Shown: positions 33,281 through 42,004, counted from the first letter of the stretch. The stretch: DNA of 64,000 nucleotides from UBA1952 sp965246905 (GCA_965246905.1 CBDFFZ010000026.1:1-64000); one strand, 5' to 3'. Notes: generated from the letters alone by a model not told the origin. Translations and numbers: made by a program.

Positions 33281-34309
33281 ATGGACGTCTCCTCAATATT
33301 CACCCGTACCCGCCTCGGTATCGATAACCGGGTCTGGATTGCGCTCATTGCCTCCACACTGCTTTCCGGTGTGCTGTTCGGCTTTCGCGTAGCCACTACA
33401 ACAGCCTGCTCCGATATTACCATTGCTACCAAAAGCATAGAGCACCCCAATGCCATTACCTTTTACCAGAATGATGCACTCACCTTTACGGCAAAAGCCA
33501 ATGGTGCGAAAAGCGTAACCTGGGATTTCGGGGACAATTCCATCGGCAAGGGCACAAATGCAATTCATGGCTTTGCCGCTGCTGGTACCTATTATGTAAC
33601 GGCTATCGTAAATGAAAAATGCCGTGAGTTCATTCCGGTAATTATCCGCGCGCAGCTTATAAAAGCAGCTCCCATACCTGTTGGCGGTACCCTTGTTATC
33701 AATGGCCAGGATGCGCCAAAGGCAGGCGAGCCCGTTAATTATTATACGCCGGCAGTTGGACAGGCCTATGAATGGAATGTGCTCAACTCGCCAAACTATG
33801 CTACGCAGCGCAGCGCGGTGGCTACCTATACCTTCACAACAGCAGGCGCGAAAACAATTGAGCTGAAGGTAGATGGCAAAGTAGTGCGCAAGGATATACA
33901 GATATTACCCGGCGAGGTAAAAGCGCCGGAGCCTTTGCCCGTACAAAAGCCTCTGCCTGGCCCTTCTGCACCAGCGCCCGATCCTACGCCAGAGCCGCCG
34001 AAAGCGCCAAAGGCTAAGATCCTTCCCGCAGAAGAGTTTACCTCGATGCTCGAAAAAGTAACGAAGGGAGATATGAATGCGAGCTCTTTTGATCCCTATC
34101 TATGCGAGGGTGGTGCCCCGGCAATAAGGGTATTGCTTAATGATAAAACCTGGAGCAACCTCAGCGCCTTCTGCGAAAAGATCAGCAAGAGCAAGAAGTA
34201 CGACATTAAAAATACCCAGGTGATCCGCGATGATGCCGGGTGCGTAAAGCAGCTCAAGATCAAATATTGTAAATGGGTAACCCTTGGCCTAAAGTGTAAA
34301 GAAGAATAG
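33281..34309 (+). CDS. tssP: T6SS subtype iii protein TssP with PKD domain
   Basis: A 342-residue protein with a membrane segment at residues 17-38 (VWIALIASTLLSGVLFGFRV). A PKD-like domain follows (VTWDFGDNSIGKGTNAIHGFAAAGTYYVTAIV, near 80-110). Then come a second beta domain, a Pro-rich linker and a Cys-containing C-terminal domain. This is the layout of TssP, a presumed periplasmic part of the Bacteroidota T6SS. It begins six bases after tssO and ends one base before tssE. Confidence 0.8.
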   Translation: MDVSSIFTRTRLGIDNRVWIALIASTLLSGVLFGFRVATTTACSDITIATKSIEHPNAITFYQNDALTFTAKANGAKSVTWDFGDNSIGKGTNAIHGFAAAGTYYVTAIVNEKCREFIPVIIRAQLIKAAPIPVGGTLVINGQDAPKAGEPVNYYTPAVGQAYEWNVLNSPNYATQRSAVATYTFTTAGAKTIELKVDGKVVRKDIQILPGEVKAPEPLPVQKPLPGPSAPAPDPTPEPPKAPKAKILPAEEFTSMLEKVTKGDMNASSFDPYLCEGGAPAIRVLLNDKTWSNLSAFCEKISKSKKYDIKNTQVIRDDAGCVKQLKIKYCKWVTLGLKCKEE

Positions 34310-34310
34310 C

Positions 34311-34739
34311 ATGCAGGAATTCCTCAAGCTACCGCTCAACTTCGTGCCTTTCTTCGAAAAAAAGAAGCTGGCTACCTGCGCACTGCAGGATAGCATTGCC
34401 CGCAACCTGCACCTGCTCATTACTACCACGCTTGGCGAAAACAAGCAGAACCTCGAATATGGAGCACAGTTCTGGGATTCCGATTACGACATCCATATGA
34501 GCAATGATGCACGCCGCGAGATCATTGTAAATACCCTAAGACAGCAGATTGCGCTCTATGAAAAGCGCCTTGTAAAAGTAGTGCTGGAGGTCAATGTCCG
34601 CCAGTCGGAATTTCAGGGTAAGGACTCAAAGCAACTGCGCCGTAGGATCGAAATGATCATCACCGGCCTCTTCGCCCACAGCAATGAGCCTTTCCGCTTC
34701 CAGACCGGCTTCTTCATAGGTCCGCTCGCTTTTGATTAA
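34311..34739 (+). CDS. tssE: T6SS baseplate protein TssE (gp25-like)
   Basis: A 142-residue protein of the GPW/gp25 family. It has the block SIARNLHLLITTTLGENKQNLEYGAQFWDSDY and the conserved Glu-rich beta core KRLVKVVLEVN. TssE starts sheath assembly in the baseplate. It is tightly packed after tssP. A 45-bp gap with a repeat of the CAAATTCC kind separates it from tssF. Confidence 0.87.
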   Translation: MQEFLKLPLNFVPFFEKKKLATCALQDSIARNLHLLITTTLGENKQNLEYGAQFWDSDYDIHMSNDARREIIVNTLRQQIALYEKRLVKVVLEVNVRQSEFQGKDSKQLRRRIEMIITGLFAHSNEPFRFQTGFFIGPLAFD

Positions 34740-34742
34740 CAC

Positions 34743-34780
34743 AGCGCCCCAAATTCCCAATACCAAATTCCTAATTCCCT
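34743..34780 (+). repeat. AATTCC-word intergenic repeat (tssE-tssF)
   Basis: CCAAATTCCCAATACC continuing with AAATTCCTAATTCCC. The same word family forms the right arm of the grpE-dnaJ hairpin (28260-28299). Confidence 0.5.
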
Positions 34781-34784
34781 GAAA

Positions 34785-36620
34785 ATGCAAAAGAAAGAAC
34801 GGATAAAGGATCAGATGGTGCGTACTGCCGCGCGCCTGTGGCAGGTACCTGAAAACGAGATAGACACCTCATTCGATCCGCTCATCCTGCTGATGATGGA
34901 AGCCTGCGCCGCAGAGCTGGAAAAGATAGGCTACGATATAAGCGCCTCCCATGGCCGCCTGCTCGATCGCCTTGCCAGCCTTATCCTCCCGGAAGCCATG
35001 CTCGGGCCTTCCCCCGCATCCGCCATAATGCATGCTACACCTGTGGAGCCGGTAGCCGTCATCGATTCGCTCACCCGCTTCAACACTGCGCAGGCCGTTA
35101 AAACCGCCGTCGGCATTCGCAATACAGAGCTTTTCTTTAGTCCTGCGGGCAATTTTACCCTGCATAAAGCCCTTCTTTCCTACCTGTTGGTGGGCAATAA
35201 ATTATACCGCATTGGCATAGGTGGGCAACGGGAGCTTATGGCAGGCGCAGAGACCCCGGGCAGCGCCATCGTACAGGATATATGGCTGGCCATAGAGCTG
35301 GATAAAGCTGTGGAAACCCTGCAGGAGCTCAGTATATTTTTCGATCTTCGCAGCCACTCCGAAGCCGGCACTTTTTATAAAAGCTTAGCCGGCGCAAAGG
35401 GCACAATCGGCAATATAGCCATTGTCCTTAAAAAAGGGTATTACGATAAAGCCCAGTTTGAGCCAGACCTCCGCGAGATGCTCCAAACCGGCGACGACTT
35501 TACCAAAAAAACAGCCCGCAAAATTGCCGGTATCTATAGCAGCCGCTTCCTCCACATCAGTGAGCATATATCTGTGCAGGAGCTTGCCACAACCAGCGTA
35601 CCCGAAGAATGGCAGCAACGCCTGCCTGATGCGTTGGTCAAGCAGATTGCCGCCAAGCCAATGATCTACCTGCGCATTACGCCGGGCCGCTCTTTTCACC
35701 AGGAGGCGCTGGATACCATTTCCTGCACCATCAATGCGGTGCCCGTCATCAACCGCAGGCTTAATGTACAATCCTACCGCACGGAGCCCTGGGTAAATAT
35801 TGTGCCCGTGCAGGTAGAAGGCTCCTTTCTCGATCTGCATTCAATTACATCTTCGTCTGGTGGCGGCTATAAGTTCCGGATCTCCGGCGATGCCCAGCAT
35901 CTTGAGGAAGGCGAAGCCCTGGTGCGCAATGCAGGGGTAGGCAAGGCCGGCAGCCGCGAAGTGCGCGAGATCATCGGCAGTCTCCTCGAAGCTATCCGCG
36001 ATGAGAGCGCTTTCTTCTCCGATATCGGTAAACGAAGCTATACAGGCGCGCCTCAAGGAGATCAGCACCATTCTTGCCCGCCTCGAAGATGGGGTAGGGC
36101 GCTCTGCCGACCGCCGCGAATCGCGACAATATATTCTGTTGAAGCCCAAAAACCGGCGGCGAGCAACTCAGCATCCAGTACTGGACCACCAATGGAGCCG
36201 ATGCCAACGGCATTAAAAACCGGCACCACGCTCACGCCTTACAGCCATACGCTCGTAGCCGCAAAGGGCGCATATCTCATCTCCAACAGCGCAGGCGGCA
36301 GGCACAGCCTTTCTGATACCGAGCGCCGCAACATGCTCAAGCGCGAGCTGCTGAGCAAAGGCAAGATTATTTCTGCGGACGATGTAAAGCTCCTCTGCGC
36401 CCAGCTTTTCGGCAGCAGCCTGAAGGGGGTTGAGGTGCGCAAAGGGGTGCAGGCCGGCATCTCGGCCAATCAGGGCTTTACCAGAACCATCGATGTGGTG
36501 CTGATGCTTGATGAAACTACCCAAACTACCGATGAGCGCGATTACCTGCGCGGTGAGCTTGAATATACACTTGGTGAGGCTGGCTCACCCGTCTATCCAT
36601 TCCGGGTACTGATGGCGTGA
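34785..36620 (+). CDS. tssF: T6SS baseplate protein TssF, with three frame errors
   Basis: An open frame of 611 codons matching TssF: the N-terminus has MVRTAARLWQ and SFDPLILLMMEACAAELEKIGYDI, with beta domains and HISEH later. Residues 416 to about 476 are nonsense in this frame. Removing one A near 36030, one near 36150 and one near 36214 restores NEAIQARLKEISTILARLED, then GGEQLSIQYWTTNGADANGI and KTGTTLTPYSHTLVA in one continuous frame of 610 residues. The three insertions cancel, so the ORF appears intact. They are probably sequencing errors; see the finding. TssF is the main wedge protein of the T6SS baseplate. Confidence 0.85.
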   Translation: MQKKERIKDQMVRTAARLWQVPENEIDTSFDPLILLMMEACAAELEKIGYDISASHGRLLDRLASLILPEAMLGPSPASAIMHATPVEPVAVIDSLTRFNTAQAVKTAVGIRNTELFFSPAGNFTLHKALLSYLLVGNKLYRIGIGGQRELMAGAETPGSAIVQDIWLAIELDKAVETLQELSIFFDLRSHSEAGTFYKSLAGAKGTIGNIAIVLKKGYYDKAQFEPDLREMLQTGDDFTKKTARKIAGIYSSRFLHISEHISVQELATTSVPEEWQQRLPDALVKQIAAKPMIYLRITPGRSFHQEALDTISCTINAVPVINRRLNVQSYRTEPWVNIVPVQVEGSFLDLHSITSSSGGGYKFRISGDAQHLEEGEALVRNAGVGKAGSREVREIIGSLLEAIRDESAFFSDIGKRSYTGAPQGDQHHSCPPRRWGRALCRPPRIATIYSVEAQKPAASNSASSTGPPMEPMPTALKTGTTLTPYSHTLVAAKGAYLISNSAGGRHSLSDTERRNMLKRELLSKGKIISADDVKLLCAQLFGSSLKGVEVRKGVQAGISANQGFTRTIDVVLMLDETTQTTDERDYLRGELEYTLGEAGSPVYPFRVLMA

Positions 36621-36636
36621 GGAGCTATGGAGCACT

Positions 36637-36800
36637 CGGAATGCTATTGAGCCTGGGTGCCGGCTGTCCGTTCCAAGCTCCGCAGAAAAAGCGGAGGCTT
36701 TCCACTACCATCCGGGCTACTTCAGCCGGCGGATTGCAACTGGGCTTTTCTTAGTTGCTATCTGAACTGTGATTTTTTTTGATGCTTATAATTTTATGAT
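36637..36800 (+). repeat. Structured dispersed repeat, copy C
   Basis: The third copy of the element, 16 bp after the tssF stop and in the same orientation. The inner hairpin is AGCTCCGC/GCGGAGGCT. It resembles copy A even in the tail (TATCTGAACTGTGATT against TATCTGAACTATGATT). Confidence 0.75.
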
Positions 36801-36942
36801 TGCTGCGGGCAAGCCAAATGAACAAAACCCGGTATCAGGGACGCGCAAGCCCGGTTGAGCCGTGAAGATTGCTGCAATACCGGGGGGGGCAGCAGGCGTC
36901 AACGCACGGTATAAAGAATCTGAAAAAATTTCTCAAAATAAT

Positions 36943-36973
36943 TTTGGTTAGTAAAATCATCTGCTTACCTTCG
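36943..36973 (+). promoter_or_regulatory. Promoter of the S10 ribosomal operon
   Basis: TTTG (36943-36946), 19 bases, then TACCTTCG (36966-36973): the full Bacteroidota -33/-7 pattern with exact spacing. The leader to rpsJ is about 35 nt. Confidence 0.8.
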
Positions 36974-37013
36974 CACTCCCAAATTTAGAAGGGGTAGAAG
37001 CTATTTATAAGTT

Positions 37014-37321
37014 ATGTCACAGCGTATCAGAATCAAGCTGAAAATCTTACGACCACAACCTTGTGGACAAATCGGCAGAGAAAAATTGTAAAGACGGTAC
37101 GCAATACAGGCGCCGTGGTAACAGGCCCAATTCCTTTGCCTACAGAGAAGCAGATCTTCACCGTTCTACGCTCTCCGCACGTAAACAAGAAAGCCCGTGA
37201 GCAGTTCCAGCTTTGCACGCACAAGCGCCTGCTGGATATCTATACTTCCTCATCGCGCACTGTAGATGCCCTGTCGAAGCTGGATCTGCCAAGTGGTGTA
37301 GAAGTAGAGATCAAAGCATGA
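37014..37321 (+). CDS. rpsJ: 30S ribosomal protein S10, with two frame errors
   Basis: The gene starts MSQRIRIKLK at the ATG 37014. The frame then breaks: one extra A in the run near 37040 and one near 37083. Without them it reads SYDHNLVDKSAEKIVKTVRN and joins the intact rest (TGAVVTGPIPLPTEKQIF ... SGVEVEIKA), giving 101 residues, the normal S10 length. S10 is essential, so the breaks are almost certainly consensus errors. It is the first gene of the operon; rpsL, rpsG and fusA, usual upstream neighbours, are absent here. Confidence 0.93.
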
Positions 37322-37484
37322 TGAGTAAAGGTCCGGTCCCGGCCTTCCGCCCAAAGCGGTAAACAAGGATCAACGCTCTTTTAAAAGACTGATTAAAACA
37401 TTCATCCCGGTCCACACTGATGTGGTTGGCATCTTCGCTAAACACTGAAAAGACCTTCCGGGCGCTGAATACAAAATATTAATA

Positions 37485-38105
37485 ATGAAAGGTATTATTG
37501 GTAAAAAAAATTGGTATGACCAGTATTTTTTGAGCCTAATGGAAAGCAGACAGCCTGCACCATTATCGAGGCTGGTCCGTGTGTGGTAACACAAAAGAAA
37601 AACCGTTGATACAGACGGTTATAATGCGCTACAGATCGCTTTTGGTGATAAAAAGGAAAAGAACACCACCAAAGCACTGATTAATCACTTCTCTAAGGCA
37701 AGCACAACGCCTAAGTCTGTAGTTAAAGAACTTCGTAATTGCTCTATTGATAAGCAGGTGGGTGAAACCATCGGCTGTGACATCTTCGAAGAAGGTGAAA
37801 GGGTTTCTGTTGTAGGCGTTACCAAAGGCAAAGGCTTCCAGGGCGTAGTAAAGCGCCACGGCTTTAGCGGGGTAGGCGGCGCAAGCCACGGCCAGCATGA
37901 TCGTTCCCGTGCACCGGGCTCTATCGGCGGCTCTTCTTACCCAAGCCGTGTATTCAAAGGCATGCGTATGGGTGGCCGTATGGGTAGTGATCGGGTTAAG
38001 ATCCAGGCACTACGCGTAGTTAAGGTTTATCCTGAGCAGAATTATATCCTGATCACAGGATCTGTTCCTGGCCACAATGGTTCAATCGTTTTAATTCAAA
38101 AATAA
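37485..38105 (+). CDS. rplC: 50S ribosomal protein L3, with three frame errors
   Basis: The start is MKGIIGKK at 37485. Extra bases in the A run at 37507-37514, the T run near 37525 and the A run near 37591 disturb the frame. Corrected, it reads IGMTSIFEPNGKQTACTIIE and then AGPCVVTQKKTVDTDGYNAL, continuing into the intact part after 37595. The corrected length is 205 residues, normal for L3. The insertions sum to three, so the downstream frame is restored (GFSGVGGASHGQHDRSRAPG). It follows rpsJ by 163 bp. Confidence 0.93.
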
Positions 38106-38141
38106 GCCTGAGCGTAAGCTAAGGGACTAATTATAGTACTC

Positions 38142-38783
38142 ATGCAAGTTGATGTTTTAAACAGCAAAGGTGAAAAGACCGGCCGCGCAGTAGAACTGCC
38201 GGAAGATATCTTCAACATCGAGCCGAACGACCACGTTATCTACCTGGCCGTAAAGCAATACAATGCCGCCCAGCGCGCAGGTACCCACAAAACCAAGACC
38301 CGTGCGGAAGTAAAGGGCTCTTCCAAAAAACTTCACCGCCAGAAAGGTACCGGCGGATCCCGTAAGGGCAATATCCGTAACCCTTTGTACAAGGGTGGTG
38401 GTGCTGTAAATGGGCCTTCGCCGCACAAGTACATCCTTAAGCTGAACCGTAAGGTGAAGGATCTTGCCAAAATGAGCGCGCTTTCTTACAAAGCAAAAGA
38501 AAACAAGATCGTAATCGTTGAAGATATGAACCTGGAAACACCGAAGACCAAAACCTTTGTTGATATGATGCAGGCGCTTACCCTTTCCGCGCGCCGCACC
38601 CTGTTTATCCTGCCTGAGTATAATGCAAATGCTTACCTGAGCGGCCGCAACATGCCCAACAACAAAACAGTTGTGCTGAGCGATATGAACACTTATGATC
38701 TGATGAATGCTTCGATGATTGTATTCACAGAGAATGCAGCGAAGATGTTCAGCGAAGAAGAAGCTATTGTTGAAGAAGCATAA
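38142..38783 (+). CDS. rplD: 50S ribosomal protein L4
   Basis: 213 residues, with the tunnel-lining loop QKGTGGSRKGNIRNPLYKGGG and the globular domain LTLSARRTLFILPEYN. L4 lines the exit tunnel and in some bacteria regulates this operon. It starts 36 bp after rplC and its frame is clean, so the error patch ends upstream of it. Confidence 0.97.
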   Translation: MQVDVLNSKGEKTGRAVELPEDIFNIEPNDHVIYLAVKQYNAAQRAGTHKTKTRAEVKGSSKKLHRQKGTGGSRKGNIRNPLYKGGGAVNGPSPHKYILKLNRKVKDLAKMSALSYKAKENKIVIVEDMNLETPKTKTFVDMMQALTLSARRTLFILPEYNANAYLSGRNMPNNKTVVLSDMNTYDLMNASMIVFTENAAKMFSEEEAIVEEA

Positions 38784-38861
38784 CTGAGCTGGCCACCGGC
38801 CGATTGACCAAATACAATTTTAATCTTGATGTGGTAAAATACATCAACCAAATAAAAGAAA

Positions 38862-39155
38862 ATGAATCCTGCTGGAGTTTTAATGCGCCCGGTGATCACT
38901 GAAAAGGTGAATCAGCAAATGGAGAAATCCAACCGCTACACCTTTGTTATTGATAAGCGTGCCAATAAGCTGGAAGTAAAGAAAGCCGTAGAGGAATTTT
39001 ACGGTGTAAAAGTGGATAATGTAAACACGGCACGTGTACCTGCAAAGGCTAAGACCCGCATGACCAAAGCCGGTATCTTATCCGGCCGTAAAAGCGGTTA
39101 TAAAAAGGCGATCGTTACGCTTGCTGAAGGAGACTCAATTGATTTGTTTCAATAA
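38862..39155 (+). CDS. rplW: 50S ribosomal protein L23
   Basis: 97 residues beginning MNPAGVLMRPVITEKV and containing KRANKLEVKKAVEEFYGVKVDNVNT, the L23 core at the tunnel exit where trigger factor and SRP dock. Gaps of 78 bp before and 64 bp after are longer than usual for this operon. Confidence 0.97.
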   Translation: MNPAGVLMRPVITEKVNQQMEKSNRYTFVIDKRANKLEVKKAVEEFYGVKVDNVNTARVPAKAKTRMTKAGILSGRKSGYKKAIVTLAEGDSIDLFQ

Positions 39156-39219
39156 TTAAGGACAGGGTAGGCTAAGACCTTCAGCTTACATTACTCAAAC
39201 CTTTACAAAAGAAAAGAAA

Positions 39220-40068
39220 ATGGCATTACGCAAATACAAGCCGGTCACCGCAGGTACCCGTTGGAGAATCGGTAACGCATATGCAGAGATTACTAGCAGC
39301 ACGCCTGAAAAGAGCCTGCTGGAGCCGCAGAAGAATACTGCCGGCCGTAACGTACAGGGCCGCCGGTCTATGCGCTACATGGGCGGTGGCAACAAGACGA
39401 TGTACCGCATTATTGATTTTAAGCGCAATAAGCACAACATCCCTGCTACCGTAAAATCAATCGAATACGATCCGAACCGTACTGCATTCATCGCCCTTCT
39501 TGCTTACGCAGACGGTGAAAAGCGATACATCCTTGCCCCGCAGGGCCTGGAAGTTGGCACTAAGATAATGAGCGGGGAAGCAGCAGCTCCTGAAGTAGGC
39601 AATGCCCTCCCGCTGAAGAATATGCCGCTTGGTACTGTTGTGCATAATATTGAATTGCAGCCGGGTAAAGGCGGCGCACTTGCCCGCTCTGCCGGCACCT
39701 ACGCTCAGCTTAATGGTAAGGAAGAGCGCTATGCATCCCTCAAGATGCCTTCCGGTGAGCTTCGCCGTGTGCTCATCACTTGTATGGCTACTGTTGGTAC
39801 TGTATCAAATTCTGATCATGCGCTGCAAAGTATGGGTAAAGCCGGCCGTAACCGCTGGAAGGGTATCCGCCCACGTACCCGTGGTGTTGCGATGAACCCT
39901 GTAGATCACCCGATGGGTGGTGGTGAAGGCCGCTCTTCGGGCGGTCACCCACGCAGCCGTGCCGGTAAGTATGCAAAGGGCGAAAAAACACGCAGCCTTA
40001 CCAAGGCAAGCAATAAGCTGATCATTCAGCGCCGTGATGGTAAGAAGCTCGCAGGCAGCAAGAACTAA
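39220..40068 (+). CDS. rplB: 50S ribosomal protein L2
   Basis: 282 residues with the RNA-binding core (GRRSMRYMGGGNKTMYRIIDF) and the C-terminal NPVDHPMGGGEGRSSGGHPRS that holds the His near the peptidyl transferase centre. The last 17 bases of the gene, with the stop, belong to a 24-bp tandem duplication (40052-40099). Confidence 0.98.
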   Translation: MALRKYKPVTAGTRWRIGNAYAEITSSTPEKSLLEPQKNTAGRNVQGRRSMRYMGGGNKTMYRIIDFKRNKHNIPATVKSIEYDPNRTAFIALLAYADGEKRYILAPQGLEVGTKIMSGEAAAPEVGNALPLKNMPLGTVVHNIELQPGKGGALARSAGTYAQLNGKEERYASLKMPSGELRRVLITCMATVGTVSNSDHALQSMGKAGRNRWKGIRPRTRGVAMNPVDHPMGGGEGRSSGGHPRSRAGKYAKGEKTRSLTKASNKLIIQRRDGKKLAGSKN

Positions 40069-40099
40069 TTTTAAACAGGCAGCAAGAGCTAATTTTAAA
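40052..40099 (+). repeat. 24-bp tandem duplication covering the rplB stop
   Basis: Two adjacent 24-bp copies, CAGGCAGCAAGA-ACTAATTTTAAA at 40052 and the same with one A-to-G change at 40076. The first contains the last rplB codons and stop; the second lies in the spacer. Confidence 0.9.
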
Positions 40100-40242
40100 T
40101 AGAAAGTAAAAAGTATTTAGTCGCAAGACTGCAACTGATAGTTAAAATGGTTCCGGGTGAAACCGGCGCAAATCAACAACTCAAACAATGGATGAAGAGC
40201 CGGGAAATCCCGAATCCAAAATCCGCAATCTGAAATAAAAAA

Positions 40243-40506
40243 ATGGCTCGTTCAATTAGTAAAGGCCCATACGTAGACGCCAAACTTGATAAGAAAGTAA
40301 TGGCGATGGCGGATGGCAAAACAAAGAAAGGCGTAATCAAAACATGGAGCCGCCGTTCTACCATCACCCCGGATTTTGTAGGAACCACCTTTGCCGTGCA
40401 CAATGGCAATAAATTTATCCCGGTTTATGTAACCGAATTCATGGTGGGCCACAAGCTTGGTGAATTTGCCCCAACCCGCAACTTCAAGGGCCACGGCGGT
40501 AAATAA
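40243..40506 (+). CDS. rpsS: 30S ribosomal protein S19
   Basis: 87 residues, MARSISKGPYVDAKL at the start and GHKLGEFAPTRNFKGHGGK at the end, the S19 signature. It contacts the tRNA-binding head of the 30S subunit. The 174-bp spacer before it contains the rplB duplication and an ATCCGAA-word repeat next to the start. Confidence 0.97.
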   Translation: MARSISKGPYVDAKLDKKVMAMADGKTKKGVIKTWSRRSTITPDFVGTTFAVHNGNKFIPVYVTEFMVGHKLGEFAPTRNFKGHGGK

Positions 40507-40597
40507 ATTGATTCGTTGATCAGGTTGCTAAGTTGGTCTTACTACCGGTCATCTTTAATAAAATTTAGAAAGTAAACAGGAATAGGTTCCCCGGCAG

Positions 40598-40635
40598 TAC
40601 AAATCCGGAATCCGAAATCCGAAATCCGAAATAAA
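40598..40635 (+). repeat. ATCCGAA tandem words before rplV
   Basis: AAATCCGGAATCCGAAATCC followed by GAAATCCGAAATAAAA: the word ATCCGAAA repeated three to four times. The same words precede rpsS (40198-40230). Confidence 0.65.
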
Positions 40636-40636
40636 A

Positions 40637-41038
40637 ATGGAAGCTGTAGCTCGCTTAAATAATCAACCTACCTCACCCCGCAAGATGCGCCTCCTGGCTG
40701 ATCTTATCCGCGGTATGGACGTAGAAAAGGCACTGAACACCCTTAAGTTCAGCACCAAGCACCCATCTGTACCAATGGAAAAACTTTTGCTGAGTGCAAT
40801 TGCTAACTGGCGGGTAAAGAATGAAGGTGTAGATATTACTACTGCCAACCTGATTGTAAAAACAATTATGGTAGATGGTGGCCGTATGCTGAAGCGTATG
40901 AGCCCTGCCCCACAAGGCCGTGCTTATCGTAAGCGCAAGCGCAGCAATCACGTAACACTGATTGTTGATGCAGCACCAGCGGGCTACAAAGCTAAGAAGC
41001 TTACCAAAGAGCAAGTGCAAAACTCAACGGAAGCATAA
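40637..41038 (+). CDS. rplV: 50S ribosomal protein L22
   Basis: 133 residues: the N-terminus has SPRKMRLLADLIRGMDVEKAL and the C-terminal loop APQGRAYRKRKRSNHVTLIV that reaches into the exit tunnel. A 20-residue C-terminal tail extends past the usual end. rpsC follows after 38 bp. Confidence 0.97.
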   Translation: MEAVARLNNQPTSPRKMRLLADLIRGMDVEKALNTLKFSTKHPSVPMEKLLLSAIANWRVKNEGVDITTANLIVKTIMVDGGRMLKRMSPAPQGRAYRKRKRSNHVTLIVDAAPAGYKAKKLTKEQVQNSTEA

Positions 41039-41076
41039 TTCAACAAAATAATACTCAACATTCAATAGAATTAAGA

Positions 41077-41964
41077 ATGGGTCAGAAAACAAATCCGATT
41101 GGTAACAGGCTTGGCATCGTACGCGGATGGGATTCCATGTGGTATGGTGATAAGAAGGATTTTGGACAAAAGGTAGTGGAGGATTATAAGATCCGTACTT
41201 ATCTGAATGCCCGGATCAATAAGGGCGGTATTGCCCGTATCGTTATTGAGCGTACCCTGGGTAAGCTTATCGTAACGATCCATACTTCTAAGCCTGGTAT
41301 TATCATTGGTAAGGGTGGTACTGAGGTTGACCGTATTAAAGAAGAACTCAAAAAGCTCACCGGCAAAGATGACGTGCAGATAAACATCATGGAGATCCGC
41401 CGCCCGGAAATGGATGCGATGATTGTTGGTGAAACGATTGCCCGCCAGCTCGAAGGCCGTGTATCTTTTAAGCGTGCTATTAAAATGGCTATCCAGACTG
41501 CAATGCGGATGGGTGCTGAAGGTATTAAGATCAAAGTTGGCGGCCGTCTCGGCGGTTCTGAAATTGCCCGCTCGGAAGAGTTCAAACAAGGACGTACACC
41601 GCTTCATACCCTGCGTATGGATATCGATTATGCTTCCGTAGCTGCGCTTACTGTCTATGGTAAGATTGGTATCAAAGTATGGATTTGTAAAGGTGAAGTA
41701 TTGGGCAAGCGGGATCTGAATCCTAACCTTACTTCCGGCGCATCCGACCGTCAGAGCGGACCAGGAGCAGGTGGTGGTGGCCGTGGTGGCGATAACTTCC
41801 GCGGAGGTGATCGTGGCGACCGTCGTGGTGGTGGTGATCGCGGTGGTGCAGGTGGCGGAGATCGTCGCGGTGGCGGTGACCGTCAGGGTGGTGCCGGAGG
41901 TGGCGACCGTCGTGGTGGTGGAGGAAGCGGAGCCGGTGCTGGTGCACGTGGCGGCCGTCGTTAA
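41077..41964 (+). CDS. rpsC: 30S ribosomal protein S3 with Gly/Arg-rich tail
   Basis: 295 residues instead of the usual 210-240. The KH motif GIIIGKGGTEVDRIKEEL and the C-terminal S3 domain (LRMDIDYASVAALTVYGKIGIKVWICKGEVL) are normal. From about residue 228 there is a 65-residue tail of GGGGRGGD, GDRGDRRGGGDRGG and GGDRRGGG repeats, similar in kind to the PNPase tail. S3 sits at the mRNA entry channel, so an RGG tail there could bind mRNA. The tail may also be a polymorphic low-complexity extension. Confidence 0.97.
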   Translation: MGQKTNPIGNRLGIVRGWDSMWYGDKKDFGQKVVEDYKIRTYLNARINKGGIARIVIERTLGKLIVTIHTSKPGIIIGKGGTEVDRIKEELKKLTGKDDVQINIMEIRRPEMDAMIVGETIARQLEGRVSFKRAIKMAIQTAMRMGAEGIKIKVGGRLGGSEIARSEEFKQGRTPLHTLRMDIDYASVAALTVYGKIGIKVWICKGEVLGKRDLNPNLTSGASDRQSGPGAGGGGRGGDNFRGGDRGDRRGGGDRGGAGGGDRRGGGDRQGGAGGGDRRGGGGSGAGAGARGGRR

Positions 41965-42004
41965 TCAACAATAATAATTTAGCGTAGTTTAAAATATTGT
42001 AACC

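Noticed and set aside
36025..37600. Programmed frameshifting in tssF, rpsJ and rplC
   Set aside because: Eight sites in three unrelated genes, all +1 insertions in A or T runs, no slippery-site plus structure pattern, and the genes are not known for recoding. Sequencing error explains it more simply.
40143..40233. 28-codon frame in the rplB-rpsS spacer
   Set aside because: It runs into the ATCCGAA-type repeat words and shows no hydrophobic or conserved pattern, unlike the frame at 42431.
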